Both the position numbers and the translations under genes were made by a program. Shown piece by piece: positions 45,142 through 54,489 of a DNA stretch of 64,000 nucleotides. The stretch is from Caballeronia fortuita. GTDB taxonomy: Bacteria > Pseudomonadota > Gammaproteobacteria > Burkholderiales > Burkholderiaceae. The notes beneath the pieces were generated by a model, which had not been told where the DNA came from, did no database searches, and worked only from the letters and a program-made list of their open reading frames with translations. Numbering within the stretch: position 1 is the stretch's first letter; every line of letters begins with the position of its first letter. The stretch is taken from assembly GCF_001544835.2 (NCBI RefSeq), contig NZ_FCNX02000005.1, forward strand, positions 1-64,000, given 5' to 3'.

Positions 45142-46437
45142 ATGAAGCAAAGCACCTTCGTTCCGCTTGCGCCCCTATCTACGAGCCGCGGAGATGAGCA
45201 AGCGCCACCTTCGGGTGCGCGTTTCAAGCGGCGCTTCCACGTGATGGCGAAGCCGACGGGGTCGGCGTGCAATCTGGATTGCACGTACTGCTTCTACCTT
45301 CACAAGGAAGCGCTTCTCGAACAGCGCCGTGGGAAGTTCATGAGCGATCGAACGCTCGAAACGTTCATCCAGCAATACATCGAAGCACAGGATGGCGAAT
45401 CAATTGTTTTCTCCTGGCAAGGCGGCGAACCGACGCTCATGGGTCTCGACTTCTTCCGTCGCGTAGTGGAATTGCAGGCGAAGTATGCGCCGTCTGGTCA
45501 ACGCATCGAAAACAATCTGCAAACCAACGGCGTCGCGCTCACCGACGACTGGTGTATTTTTCTCAATGAGAACAATTGGCTCGTAGGTTTGTCCATCGAT
45601 GGGCCACGCGACCTTCACGATGCATACCGTGTGTCCCGCTCGGGTAAGCCGACGTTTTACCAGGTCATGCGTGCCGTGGAACGTATCCATAGTCACGGCG
45701 TCAACTTCAACGCGCTGACGGTGGTGAACCGCATCAACGCACGGCGTCCCGTCGATGTCTACCGCTTTCTCACGCGTGAGATCGGCGCGACGTACGTACA
45801 GTTCAATCCGTGCGTGGAACCAAGGACGTTCCGGAATGTGGCTCCGCAGTTTTGGGACGACGCCACGATCCCCGAGGTCGGCTCTGCCAGAGCCAGGCCG
45901 GGCGGGGAAGATTCCATCGTGACCGACTGGTCCGTTGACCCTGACGACTGGGGCTATTTCCTGACGCGCACCTTCGACGAATGGTATCGGCACGATCTTG
46001 GGCGGGTACTCGTGAACCTTTTCGAGACGGCGGTCGCCCAAACCCTCGGGATGCCTTCGCAGCTTTGCATTACCGCGCCGTTCTGTGGCAAGGGTCTGGC
46101 CATGGAACACGATGGCCGCGTGTACTCGTGCGACCACTACGTCTATCCAGAGTACGAACTGAGCGACATATTCGATCGTCCGCTCAATGAGATTGCGTTC
46201 TCCGAGCGACAAAAAGTGTTCGGCTTTGCCAAGAAAGACACTCTGCCCAAGTACTGCCGTGAATGCAGTCACCTGAATCTGTGCTGGGGAGAGTGTCCAA
46301 AGAATCGCATCGTGCGCGCCCCGGACGGCGAGACCGGACTCAACTATCTGTGCCCCGGCATTCGCGCATTCCACGCGCACGCGGGCCCCCGACTCAGACA
46401 GATAGCGCGCAGCATTGCGCCGTCCTCCGCAGGTTGA
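45142..46437 (+). CDS. Anaerobic sulfatase-maturating enzyme (radical SAM/SPASM)
   Basis: This encodes 431 residues. KPTGSACNLDCTYCF has the radical SAM CxxxCxxC at Cys43, Cys47 and Cys50; SWQGGEPTLMGLDFF and QTNGVALTDDW continue the fold. The C-terminal SPASM part is rich in Cys (FCGKG, SCDHYVYPEYELSD, YCRECSHLNLCWGECPKNR). It oxidises a Ser or Cys of sulfatases to the catalytic formylglycine, working without oxygen. A Ser-type sulfatase pseudogene follows, its likely substrate. The enzyme itself looks intact; its start could also be 45244. Confidence 0.9.
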   Translation: MKQSTFVPLAPLSTSRGDEQAPPSGARFKRRFHVMAKPTGSACNLDCTYCFYLHKEALLEQRRGKFMSDRTLETFIQQYIEAQDGESIVFSWQGGEPTLMGLDFFRRVVELQAKYAPSGQRIENNLQTNGVALTDDWCIFLNENNWLVGLSIDGPRDLHDAYRVSRSGKPTFYQVMRAVERIHSHGVNFNALTVVNRINARRPVDVYRFLTREIGATYVQFNPCVEPRTFRNVAPQFWDDATIPEVGSARARPGGEDSIVTDWSVDPDDWGYFLTRTFDEWYRHDLGRVLVNLFETAVAQTLGMPSQLCITAPFCGKGLAMEHDGRVYSCDHYVYPEYELSDIFDRPLNEIAFSERQKVFGFAKKDTLPKYCRECSHLNLCWGECPKNRIVRAPDGETGLNYLCPGIRAFHAHAGPRLRQIARSIAPSSAG

Positions 46438-46596
46438 CTGCTACGCCGGGATCCAACTCGATCGAAATCTTACGAAACAGGCCGCAGTTCGGATGCGGCA
46501 GAGATCGGTCGATCTCGTATCGGGAGTGGCGTCGTCAGTTGTTGTGTTGTCGTCTGTCATGCGTGTTAGACCCACGCTGCTTTCAAAGGTATATCC

Positions 46597-48287
46597 ATGA
46601 AAAACGAATCCGACCATTCAGCGCCTGCTGAAGCGCAAACTGACGGCTGCCGTCTCCGTCGCCTTAACCGGGTGGCTCGCGCTGAGCACGCCGGTACAGG
46701 CTGCCGATGCCGCCAAACGTCCCAACATCCTCGTGATCTTTGGCGACGATATCGGCCAGACCAACATCAGTGCCTATGGCAAGGGCGTGGTCGGCTATCA
46801 GACGCCGAATATCGACCGCCTTGCCCAGGAAGGCATGATGTTCACGGACTACTATGCCGAGAACAGTTCTACGGCGGGCCGCTCGTCCTTCATCACCGGG
46901 CAGTCGCCGCTGCGCACCGGCCTCAGCAAGGTCGGCATTCCAGCCGCGCCGCAAGGTCTGCAGGCGTCGGACATAACGATCGCACAGGCGCTCAAGTCGC
47001 TCGGTTACGCGACCGCACAGTTTGGCAAAAATCATCTGGGCGACCGCAACGAGTACCTTCCGACGGTGCACGGCTTCGATGCTTTCTACGGCAATCTCTA
47101 CCACCTGAACGCAGAGGAAGAGCCGGAGCGCCCCTCTGGCCCCAAGCCAATACGTCGGAGGGCAAAGCCTACGCCAAACTCTTCATGCCACGCGGTGTGA
47201 TGGACTGCGTGGCCACCGACCGGGACGATCCGACCGTTGAGGCGCGTTTTGGCAAGGTCGGCCGTCAATCGTGCAAGGACACGGGGCCATTGACCAGGAA
47301 GCGCATGGAGACCATCGACGACGAGACCACTGGCCGCGCGATCGACTTCATGCGCCAGCAAGCGCAGTCGGACAAGCCATTCTTCGTCTGGATGAATACG
47401 ACGCGCATGCATGTGTTCACGCACGTGCGTCCGGAGTTCGCAGGCAAAAGTGGCATGATCGGCAACGAATATGCCGACGGCATGTGGGAGCACGATCAGG
47501 ACGTCGGCAAGATGCTCAAGACGTTGGACGATCTCGGCATTGCGGACAACACCATCGTGGTCTACACCACAGATAACGGACCAAATCAGTTCACGTGGCC
47601 GGATGCCGCGACCACGCCCTTCCGCAATGAGAAGGACTCCATTACGAGGGTGCCTTCCGTGTGCCCGCGCTCGTGCGCTGGCCTGGACACATCAAGGCCG
47701 GACAGGTGTCGAACGAACTGTTTTCCGGCATGGACTGGTTCCCGACGTTACTTGCCGCCGCTGGCGACGCCGGCGTGAAAGAACGCTTGCTGAACGGCTG
47801 GACCGTCGGAGGGCGAACCTTCAAGAACCATCTGGACGGCTATAACCAGCTCCCCTATCTCGAAGGACGGCAGCCCAAGGGCGAACGTAAAGAATTTTTC
47901 TACTTCGACGACGACGGCGTACTGGTCGACATGCGCTACCACGACTAGAAGTTCGTTTTTTGCGAACAGCGCGCACCCGGCGGTTTCGCAGTCTGGAACA
48001 ACCCGCTGACCTGTCTGCGTGTACCGAAAATATTCAATCTGCGTATGGACCCGTTCGAGCGGGCCGACATCGTGTCTGATCAGTACTACGACTGGACGAC
48101 CAAAAACGTCTACATCACCTACGGCGTGATAGCGGAGACGGCGCGGTTCCTCGAGACATTCGCTGCATATCCTCCTAGTCAGAAACCGGCCAGTTTTACG
48201 GTGGATGGCATTCGCGCGGGCGTCGATGCAGAGATAGCCCGCAACGCCGAACGAGCGAAGTCCTTCGGCAAGAAAAGCGACGACTAA
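46597..48287 (+). pseudogene. Ser-type arylsulfatase, inactivated by frameshifts and a nonsense codon
   Basis: A sulfatase can be followed across three frames. From the ATG at 46597 one extra A in the A5 run shifts the frame; removing it gives a good signal peptide ([12 protein letters not shown]), then [15 protein letters not shown] and the active-site [11 protein letters not shown] second shift near 47,140 leads to [20 protein letters not shown]... A third near 47,640 (one A missing before TTACGAGGG) leads to FRVPALVRWPGHIKAGQVSN. A TAG at 47946 replaces a Trp expected in a DW-K motif, and the same frame then continues FVFCEQRAPGGFAVW to 48287. Sequencing error is possible but unlikely for all four. 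Confidence 0.88.
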
Positions 48288-48345
48288 CCGCGCCTTACAC
48301 ATTCGGCATCCGGTTTCCGGTGGCGTGCCGGGCCGGATGCGCGAA

Positions 48346-49626
48346 GAGGTGGCTGCGGGAATTTGGACAGCGGGATAAGTGGACCAGCCGAGGCCTGAGC
48401 CGGCGATAATTCAGGCAAAGGAACCGAGGACATGACGAAGAGAACCCGAGGCACGCACTCAGCGGCGTTCAAAGCGGAAGTGGCGCTGGCTGCAGTCAAG
48501 GGCGAGCGCACGCTGGCCGAACTCGCGCAGCAGTTCGATGTGCATCCGAATCAGATCACGGAGTGGAAGCGGCAGTTGCAGGAGCGTGCAGCCGACGTGT
48601 CTGGGACGGCGGGCATGGTATCGAACGAGCCGCCGTTTGATGTGAAGACTTTGCACGCCAAAAATCGGCCAGCTTTCTCTGGAAAATGATTTTTAAGCGG
48701 CGCGCTCAAGAAGGCGGGATTGCTGAGCGCAAAGCGATGATTCACCGGGGCCATGCGTTGCCGGTTTCGCAGCAAGTCCGGTTGGTAGGCATTGCAAGGT
48801 CGAGCGCGTATTACCAGCCGCAACCGGTGAGCGAACTTGGCCATCGGTTGATGCGCCGCATAGACGAACTGCATCTGGAGTTTCCGTTCGCCTGAGCGCG
48901 GATGCTGGCGCGCCTGCTGCGACAAGATGGCTTTGAGGTTGGCCGCCGCCGTGTGCGCACGCTCATGAAGCGTATGGGTGTGGAAGCGCTTTACTGCAAG
49001 CCGAACACAAGCCGACGCAACTCGCAGCACAAGGTTTGGCCGTATCTGCTGCGCGGCATGAAGATAGAGCGCGCCAATCAGGTGTTCGCGCTCGACACGA
49101 CATACATTCCCATGGCGCGTGGCTTCGTCTATTGACGGCGGTAGTCGATTGGGCGAGTCGCAAGGTTCTTGCGCACCGCGTGGCCATTACGCTGGAGGCG
49201 ATGCATGCCGTCGAGGCGCTGGAAGAAGCGTTTGCCCGCTATGGGCACCCTGACATCGTGAACACCGATCAGGGAAGCCAGTTCACGGCAGGCGCATTCA
49301 CCGAGGTGGTACTGGGCCGAGGTATTCAACTGTCGATGGACGGCAAAGGCGCTTGGCGCGACAACGTGTTCATCGAGCGCTTATGGCGCTGCATCAAGTA
49401 CGAAGAAGTCTACCTGAGGGCCTACGAGTCGGTCAGTCACGCCCGGCGCTCTATCGGCGATTACATCGAGCTATACAACCGGAAACGGCCCCATTCGAGC
49501 CTGGCGGATCAGACGCCGGATGAGGCATACTTCGCGACGCGGCCAGCGATCAAATCGGCAGCATGATTGCCTCGGACGCTCCACTTAAAAATCTCAGAAA
49601 GCCGTCCGAACTACCGAGGCCACCTC
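48346..49626. mobile_element. IS3-family insertion sequence, decayed, 1281 bp
   Basis: Imperfect 26-bp terminal inverted repeats (48346-48371 and 49601-49626 reversed; 20 of 26 match) begin GAGGTGGC at both ends and enclose an orfA/orfB transposase. No target duplication is visible at the borders (GCGAA left, TATTC right), which suggests later rearrangement. The right end lies inside tssJ. Confidence 0.85.
48432..49566 (+). pseudogene. IS3-family transposase (orfA/orfB), four disabling lesions
   Basis: orfA (48432-48689) has the helix-turn-helix [20 protein letters not shown]; an extra A near 48660 and a missing T near 48690 break its 3' end. orfB is split: a TGA at 48893 replaces a Gly codon, and a missing T at 49135 shifts frame before LTAVVDWASRKVL. 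The DDE residues are still readable: FALDTTYI, NTDQGSQF, and the Glu of FIERLWRCIKYEEVYL. The product cannot be full length without four corrections, so the element is probably not autonomous. Confidence 0.85.
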
Positions 49627-49997
49627 TATTCCGCGTCCTTCTCCATCGGCTCACTGAGGCTAGCGGCCGCGCCAGGCCGCAGCACGACATCCTTCGTGGC
49701 GACGAGGTCCGTCTCGAGCAGTTCCAGATCGTTGTTCTGTAGTTGCGCGTATTCGAGCTGCGTGAAGGTCTTCGAGTCCTTCAACTGATAGAACCGCACC
49801 ACCGTCGAAAGCGACTGGCCGGTCGTTTTCTCGTTCAACGCCGCGCGACCGTCGAACTCGACGTTCATCGTCTTGAGCTGCGTGGTGAAGAGCCATTCTG
49901 CGGCGCTTACCGTGCTGTCTTTCGTGGCCGGCCACGCGCCGCACCCAGAGAGTGCGATAAGGCTCACTGTGGCGAGTGCGGTCTTTACGCTTCGCAT
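49626..49997 (-). pseudogene. tssJ: T6SS lipoprotein TssJ, 3' end removed by the IS
   Basis: The first 123 residues remain. The lipobox ALSGC (Cys19) and the beta-sandwich core NVEFDGRAALNE, STVVRFYQLKDSKTFTQLEY and LRPGAAASLSEPMEKDAE are TssJ. The frame stops at 49626-49628 in a TAG whose last base comes from the IS end; the missing part would start with the conserved Tyr (codon TA-) of the YVGVVA strand and run about 40-50 residues. TssJ anchors TssM to the outer membrane, so the cut version is probably inactive. Confidence 0.85.
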
Positions 49998-50061
49998 TAC
50001 GTGGCCCAGGAGGGAAGCATTCGATTCGTATTGCTGCATTGCTTGTCCTGCTCTACTTTGC

Positions 50062-51108
50062 TTATACAGTGGCGCCATCCCAGCGCCCCAGATGCACGCG
50101 CGTGATGCGCGCTGCTTCACCGGTCGAGTTCGAGCGCCTCACCAGTTGCGTCGTCAGTCCCAAACTGGTTTGCTTCGGTTCCAGCACCGGATCGGGCATC
50201 AACTCGGGCCTGACATGCATCTCCAGATGCGCCTCACCCTCGTAGCCGAGATAGAAGCGCAGCAGCGCCATCACCTCGCGATGCGCGTGGCCGCCCGGCG
50301 TCAGATCAAGCACCGCGTCTCGCGTCTCGGGCGTGATGATCACACGAACCGCGTTCGAGCGGTCGTAGAAACCGCGTCCAAGCAGACATTGCTCGCCCAG
50401 CGCCGCGGGTTCGTAGTCGTTGACCTCGCGCCAGACCGGATGAAACTCTTCGATCGTGATCAACGCATCCGGCACCGCGTGCTGCAGCACACCCGCCAAC
50501 CCTTCCGCCGTGCGCGTCTTCTGCGCGGTGATGCCCAGCATCGACATCAGCTTGCGCGGATCGACCGACGATGACAACGCATTCGGCTTCGCGCTGAATC
50601 CCATCCCGGCGAAGCTCAGCAGACAGCGCGACACCGCATCGCTGCCGCCCTCGCGATAGCCCACCGGATAGCGATACTTGCGCCACACGCGATAGTGCTG
50701 CGTCAGAATGCGATGGTGAAACAGATCCAGAAAGGTCGCGAGCGGCTCGGCGCCATCGCGGTTCTGCGCCACTTCGTCGACGAAGTACGACGGCATGCGC
50801 GCATCCACGCCATACAGGCCGAGGAAGGTCGTGCGCACGGTCGGCGGCGCGTCCGGGTTATCGTCGTCATATTCGATACGATCAATCTCGCGGGCGGGAA
50901 ATCCGAGCCGCCCGCGCGAGCGAAAGCGCACCGGCTCCGTGCGCGGCGAATCGGTCGTGCCGATCGGCGCGGCATCGGGCGCGGACAACTCGATCAGTTC
51001 GCAGAAGCGAAAGAAGTTCATCCGCGTCGCATCATCGAGCACCGTCTGCAGCAACGTTCGATCAGGCTGGCGATTCATTGCGCCAAACAGCTTCTCCGGC
51101 GCGTTCAA
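50062..51108 (-). CDS. tssG: T6SS baseplate subunit TssG
   Basis: This encodes 348 residues. FFRFCELIELSAPDA near the N-terminus, GFPAREIDRIEYDDDN, and FLGLYGVDARMPSYFVDEVAQNRDGAEPLATFLDLFHHRILTQHYRVWRKYRY are the TssG (ImpH/VasB) markers. It is a wedge protein of the T6SS baseplate. It overlaps the tssF stop by four bases. A gap of 64 bases separates it from tssJ. The length is complete. Confidence 0.92.
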   Translation of the reverse strand: MNAPEKLFGAMNRQPDRTLLQTVLDDATRMNFFRFCELIELSAPDAAPIGTTDSPRTEPVRFRSRGRLGFPAREIDRIEYDDDNPDAPPTVRTTFLGLYGVDARMPSYFVDEVAQNRDGAEPLATFLDLFHHRILTQHYRVWRKYRYPVGYREGGSDAVSRCLLSFAGMGFSAKPNALSSSVDPRKLMSMLGITAQKTRTAEGLAGVLQHAVPDALITIEEFHPVWREVNDYEPAALGEQCLLGRGFYDRSNAVRVIITPETRDAVLDLTPGGHAHREVMALLRFYLGYEGEAHLEMHVRPELMPDPVLEPKQTSLGLTTQLVRRSNSTGEAARITRVHLGRWDGATV

Positions 51109-52931
51109 AACGGCGCTCCTTCGCCCTTCGTCTCAGGCCATTCGATACGCTTGCCCGAAAGCTGTGATATGACGACCAGCTTCGTGTAGAGATTCAGACT
51201 CGCATAGAGACCCAGGAAGCGGTTCAGCATGCCGCCGAACATGTACAGATCGCCATCGCCCGCAAAACGTGTGCTGTCGAGCGTCACGGTCACTTCGACA
51301 CCACGCATCAATCCGCCCTTCACGAGTTTTTGCAGCGGGCGATGACGCACATCGGTGATCGCATCGATACGTCGGCGATTGAGTTCGCCCTCGGTCCAGT
51401 CATACAGTCCGAGCGAGCCGCGCAGAATCTCCGCATCGAGCAGGGACAAATAGTTCGGCGCAAGATGCGAGAGCACGCGCCACTGGAACCGGTCGCCCGT
51501 AGGCGGATACACGGGCAATGTCGGCGCGGTCAGATTGCGCACCGCGCCCACGTTCGTGAAACCGCCGCGCATGCGCGTGATGCCCGCCTCGCGCAGCGCC
51601 TTGCGCGGCAGCATGCCGTTGGTGCCCGTCACCGTCACCGAGAGCGTCTCCTTCGGCAAGGCTTGTGCGCGGTTGCCCGTTTCGCCCCACGCCTGACCGC
51701 CCAGCACGAGCCACGTATCGAACCGTCCCGAGGGTCCGCGCCGCATGCGCGTGTGGAAATAGCGCTCCGGCATCTCGTGCCGCAGCATGCCCCCGCGATG
51801 CTTGAACGCAGCAAACGGCACGTACTCGAAACGCCGGCCCTTCTCGAAGCCTTCGACCGTATCGACCGAATAGATGTCGACGAGCGATCCATACTGCTCG
51901 CGCGCACGCACGCGATATTCCGTTTCGAATTGCGTGACCGTCACCGGATCGGCTGCGATCGGAAACAGGTTGATCACCGGCGTGCAGTAAAGACGCACGT
52001 TTTCTTCGGTGAAACGCATATCATCGGGATAGGGCTTATCCAGCACCACTTCGACATCGAATGACGCAGCCGACTTCGGGATCGCCGTCATGTCGAGCCC
52101 CAGCAGATCGACGAACATGAACTTCTCGGGGAACGTGAAGTATTCGAGCAGCAACTGATAGCCGCCGAAGGCATTGTCGGCTTTCGGCCACAGGCGCTCG
52201 TCGGTGGCGAAGCCCGCTGGCGCGAGCCGCAAGCCTTCCATCGATTGCTGCGCGCCGGGACGATCTTCCGGGAAACCCGGCACGCGCACTTGCACGGCGA
52301 CAGGCTTCGCAGTCAGCGCCGCGTATAGCGCATGCGCCACCGGGCGATCGGCATTCAGATAGAAGCGCAACCGTGGCACGCTCAGGCGGTCGCGCTGCGT
52401 CTGCGGCTGGAGCGTGAAACGGAACCGGATCACCGAGCGCCCGTCCTCGCGCGCAAAGGCACCTGCTTCGGTGAGCGTGAGCGGATACAGATCGACCGGT
52501 TGCGTGGTGCGATACACGCATTCGATCTGCGCTTCGTCGGCCCCGTTCAGGCCCGTGGCGATTGGATCGGAGGTCGCCTCCAGCCCCGCTTCGACGATCT
52601 CGTGCTTCTGCATCGCGCCCGCGTTCGGCGTGAGTTCTAGAATCGAGAGTGACGGAATCATCCGCAGATAATGTGGCCACAACATGCTGACCAGGCCCTC
52701 GGTGAGTTCGGGCAGTTCATCGTCAAGCTTGTGGCGCAAGCGGCCCATCAGGAACGCGAAGCCTTCGAACAGGCGTTCGACGTGCGGATCGCGCTCGCCG
52801 ACGCGGTCGATATCGAGTTCGCGTGCGCGGTCCGGAAACGCGCGGGCGAATTCCTTGCCGGCCTCGCGCAGATAGCGCATTTCCGCTTCGTAGTAGCGCA
52901 GGATTTCGTTGTCCTTGGTCGGAGACGACAT
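51105..52931 (-). CDS. tssF: T6SS baseplate subunit TssF
   Basis: This encodes 608 residues. ILRYYEAEMRYLREAGKEFARAFPDRA, then DPHVERLFEGFAFLMGRLRHKLDDELPELTE and LWPHYLRMIPSLSILEL, are diagnostic of TssF (ImpG/VasA). Together with TssG and TssE it builds the wedge of the cytoplasmic baseplate that starts tail-sheath assembly. The ATG at 52931 is 15 bases after the tssA-like stop with AAGGAAA between. It is complete. Confidence 0.93.
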   Translation of the reverse strand: MSSPTKDNEILRYYEAEMRYLREAGKEFARAFPDRARELDIDRVGERDPHVERLFEGFAFLMGRLRHKLDDELPELTEGLVSMLWPHYLRMIPSLSILELTPNAGAMQKHEIVEAGLEATSDPIATGLNGADEAQIECVYRTTQPVDLYPLTLTEAGAFAREDGRSVIRFRFTLQPQTQRDRLSVPRLRFYLNADRPVAHALYAALTAKPVAVQVRVPGFPEDRPGAQQSMEGLRLAPAGFATDERLWPKADNAFGGYQLLLEYFTFPEKFMFVDLLGLDMTAIPKSAASFDVEVVLDKPYPDDMRFTEENVRLYCTPVINLFPIAADPVTVTQFETEYRVRAREQYGSLVDIYSVDTVEGFEKGRRFEYVPFAAFKHRGGMLRHEMPERYFHTRMRRGPSGRFDTWLVLGGQAWGETGNRAQALPKETLSVTVTGTNGMLPRKALREAGITRMRGGFTNVGAVRNLTAPTLPVYPPTGDRFQWRVLSHLAPNYLSLLDAEILRGSLGLYDWTEGELNRRRIDAITDVRHRPLQKLVKGGLMRGVEVTVTLDSTRFAGDGDLYMFGGMLNRFLGLYASLNLYTKLVVISQLSGKRIEWPETKGEGAPF

Positions 52932-52946
52932 CTTCGTAGTTTCCTT

Positions 52947-53363
52947 TTACGTCAGCGCCACGGCGCGGGCGGCGTCGATCGCGGTCAGATCGGCCGTGAG
53001 GCTATCGATGCGCACGGACAGCGCAGGCTTGTCCGCATCCTTGCGATTGATACGGCTCTTCACACCTTCTGCGCCATCGCGACGCAGACGGCCATAGACG
53101 TAGTACACCGCGAGCCGCACATCTTTCGCTCGGCCTCTGATCAGACGCTCGGCCGATTCGACGATCAGCGCATCGTCGACGTTCGAGAGCTTCGCGACTT
53201 CGTCCTTGATGGCGAGAAAATCGTCGTCGTAACCGGGGTCGTCACCGACGGGTGAATCGGCGCGGATGGGAACGAGCCATTCATCCCACTGCGGCAACGC
53301 TTCGATCGCAAGACCGGACGGTTGGCGTGTACCAAACAACGCATTGAGGAGATTCGAAAACAT
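52947..53363 (-). CDS. Short TssA-like protein (ImpA_N domain only)
   Basis: This encodes 138 residues. WLVPIRADSPVGDDPGYDDDFLAIKDE and the following RLIRGRAKDVRLAVYYVYGRLRRDGAEG match the N-terminal ImpA_N domain of TssA, the T6SS cap/assembly protein. The rest of TssA (expected 340-540 residues) is absent; the last 35 residues I cannot place. The stop sits cleanly before the tssF ribosome site, so this is not a simple late frameshift. It is either a natural mini-TssA or an old internal deletion. Confidence 0.75.
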   Translation of the reverse strand: MFSNLLNALFGTRQPSGLAIEALPQWDEWLVPIRADSPVGDDPGYDDDFLAIKDEVAKLSNVDDALIVESAERLIRGRAKDVRLAVYYVYGRLRRDGAEGVKSRINRKDADKPALSVRIDSLTADLTAIDAARAVALT

Positions 53364-53373
53364 ATACAGACTT

Positions 53374-54489
53374 TTATTGAGCGCGCTGAACTGTTGCGCC
53401 CGCCTCATTGAGGCGATCGGCGCGAATCAGCGTCGGCGCAATAAACATGAGCTTGCGCAGCGAGAATTGCGGGCCGTGCGCCTGCATGCGCATATGACCG
53501 CGACGCCAGTGCGGCGACACCTCGCTGGGCGAGTGATGAATGATGTGTGACGGGCCCACGATGATCCGGTTGTAGCGGCTCGCCAGTCGTCGCTCGAGCT
53601 TCGACGCCTTCTTGCCGCCCACGCGCCCAAGACGCGCTGCGATTTCGTGATGGCGCAAATCATCGATGCGTACCGCCCCGACGGTTTGCATGTACAGCAG
53701 CACCTTCAGGCACATCTGCACCATCCCCAGACACGAACTGTCTACGAATCCCGATCGGTCTTCGAGATCGAGCACTTGCGCGCTAACGGATTCGCCTTCA
53801 TCGGTAAAGGCAATCTGCAGTCCCCGTGGCTGTTCCTCCACATGACCGGGCGGCACGCCGACCACCAGAAAATACAGCTCACGGCGATCGTGGCGGACCG
53901 TCTCGAACACATACACACCCCGAGTCTGAATCGGATGACTGATGTCCGCCCACAAAGACGCGTCTACCGCACGCGCCATCTCCGGGCCAAAGCGGATAAA
54001 CACCGCCGGAAACGGTAAGCGCACCAGCGAGGCAGGCACATCGTTTCCGATATCGGTATGCGCGAGCCACGTCTGCAATGCGTCGGTGGGTTCGATCACC
54101 GCATGAGGACGAACCTGATAAAGCGCGGCGCACTGGGTCAGTGTCGCGCGTCTTTTAAGGTCGTTGCCGGACAAAGCGTCCAGCATGGCCGGATGATGAA
54201 CGCGTAACGCTTCGATCGTCAAACGAAAAGCCGCGTTGCCAGCGCTCTGGGTTTGAAAGTCAGCGCGTCCAGACAGATGAAGTTCGTCATGCTGCGCTCC
54301 ATCGCGGTGCTCCAGAGCCTGCACCCACGCCCTCCACGCCGGAACCAGACCCGCGCCTGCAGCCCGCACAGGCGGCAACTCGCGGCTGGTTTCGTTCATC
54401 AAGTCCACTGCGTGCAGAAAGTCCTGCGCGCTTTTATCGAGATCCCGCAGATGTCTCGACTGCGATATCACCGGGCGTATCTTATTCAT
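53374..54489 (-). CDS. Protein of unknown function in the T6SS operon, 371 aa
   Basis: A soluble protein with no signal peptide or membrane span. The first 60 residues are helical (HLRDLDKSAQDFLHAVDLMNET); the middle holds strand-rich parts; the C-terminus has HWRRGHMRMQAHGPQFSLRKLMFIAPTLIRAD, a basic motif I have seen in plasmid and phage-linked families, including proteins annotated as AcrVA2-like, but not with certainty. The ATG overlaps the tssM stop (ATGA) and the gene ends 10 bases before the tssA-like gene, so it belongs to the T6SS operon. No T6SS role known to me. Confidence 0.75.
   Translation of the reverse strand: MNKIRPVISQSRHLRDLDKSAQDFLHAVDLMNETSRELPPVRAAGAGLVPAWRAWVQALEHRDGAQHDELHLSGRADFQTQSAGNAAFRLTIEALRVHHPAMLDALSGNDLKRRATLTQCAALYQVRPHAVIEPTDALQTWLAHTDIGNDVPASLVRLPFPAVFIRFGPEMARAVDASLWADISHPIQTRGVYVFETVRHDRRELYFLVVGVPPGHVEEQPRGLQIAFTDEGESVSAQVLDLEDRSGFVDSSCLGMVQMCLKVLLYMQTVGAVRIDDLRHHEIAARLGRVGGKKASKLERRLASRYNRIIVGPSHIIHHSPSEVSPHWRRGHMRMQAHGPQFSLRKLMFIAPTLIRADRLNEAGATVQRAQ

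Noticed and set aside
47940..47955. Stop codon in the sulfatase as recoded (readthrough or special amino acid)
   Set aside because: The codon is TAG, there is no recoding structure evident, and the gene also has three frameshifts; loss of function is simpler.
48640..48700. Programmed frameshift between orfA and orfB of the IS
   Set aside because: IS3-family elements use a -1 shift; here the conserved orfA end needs one base removed and another added, so these are mutations.
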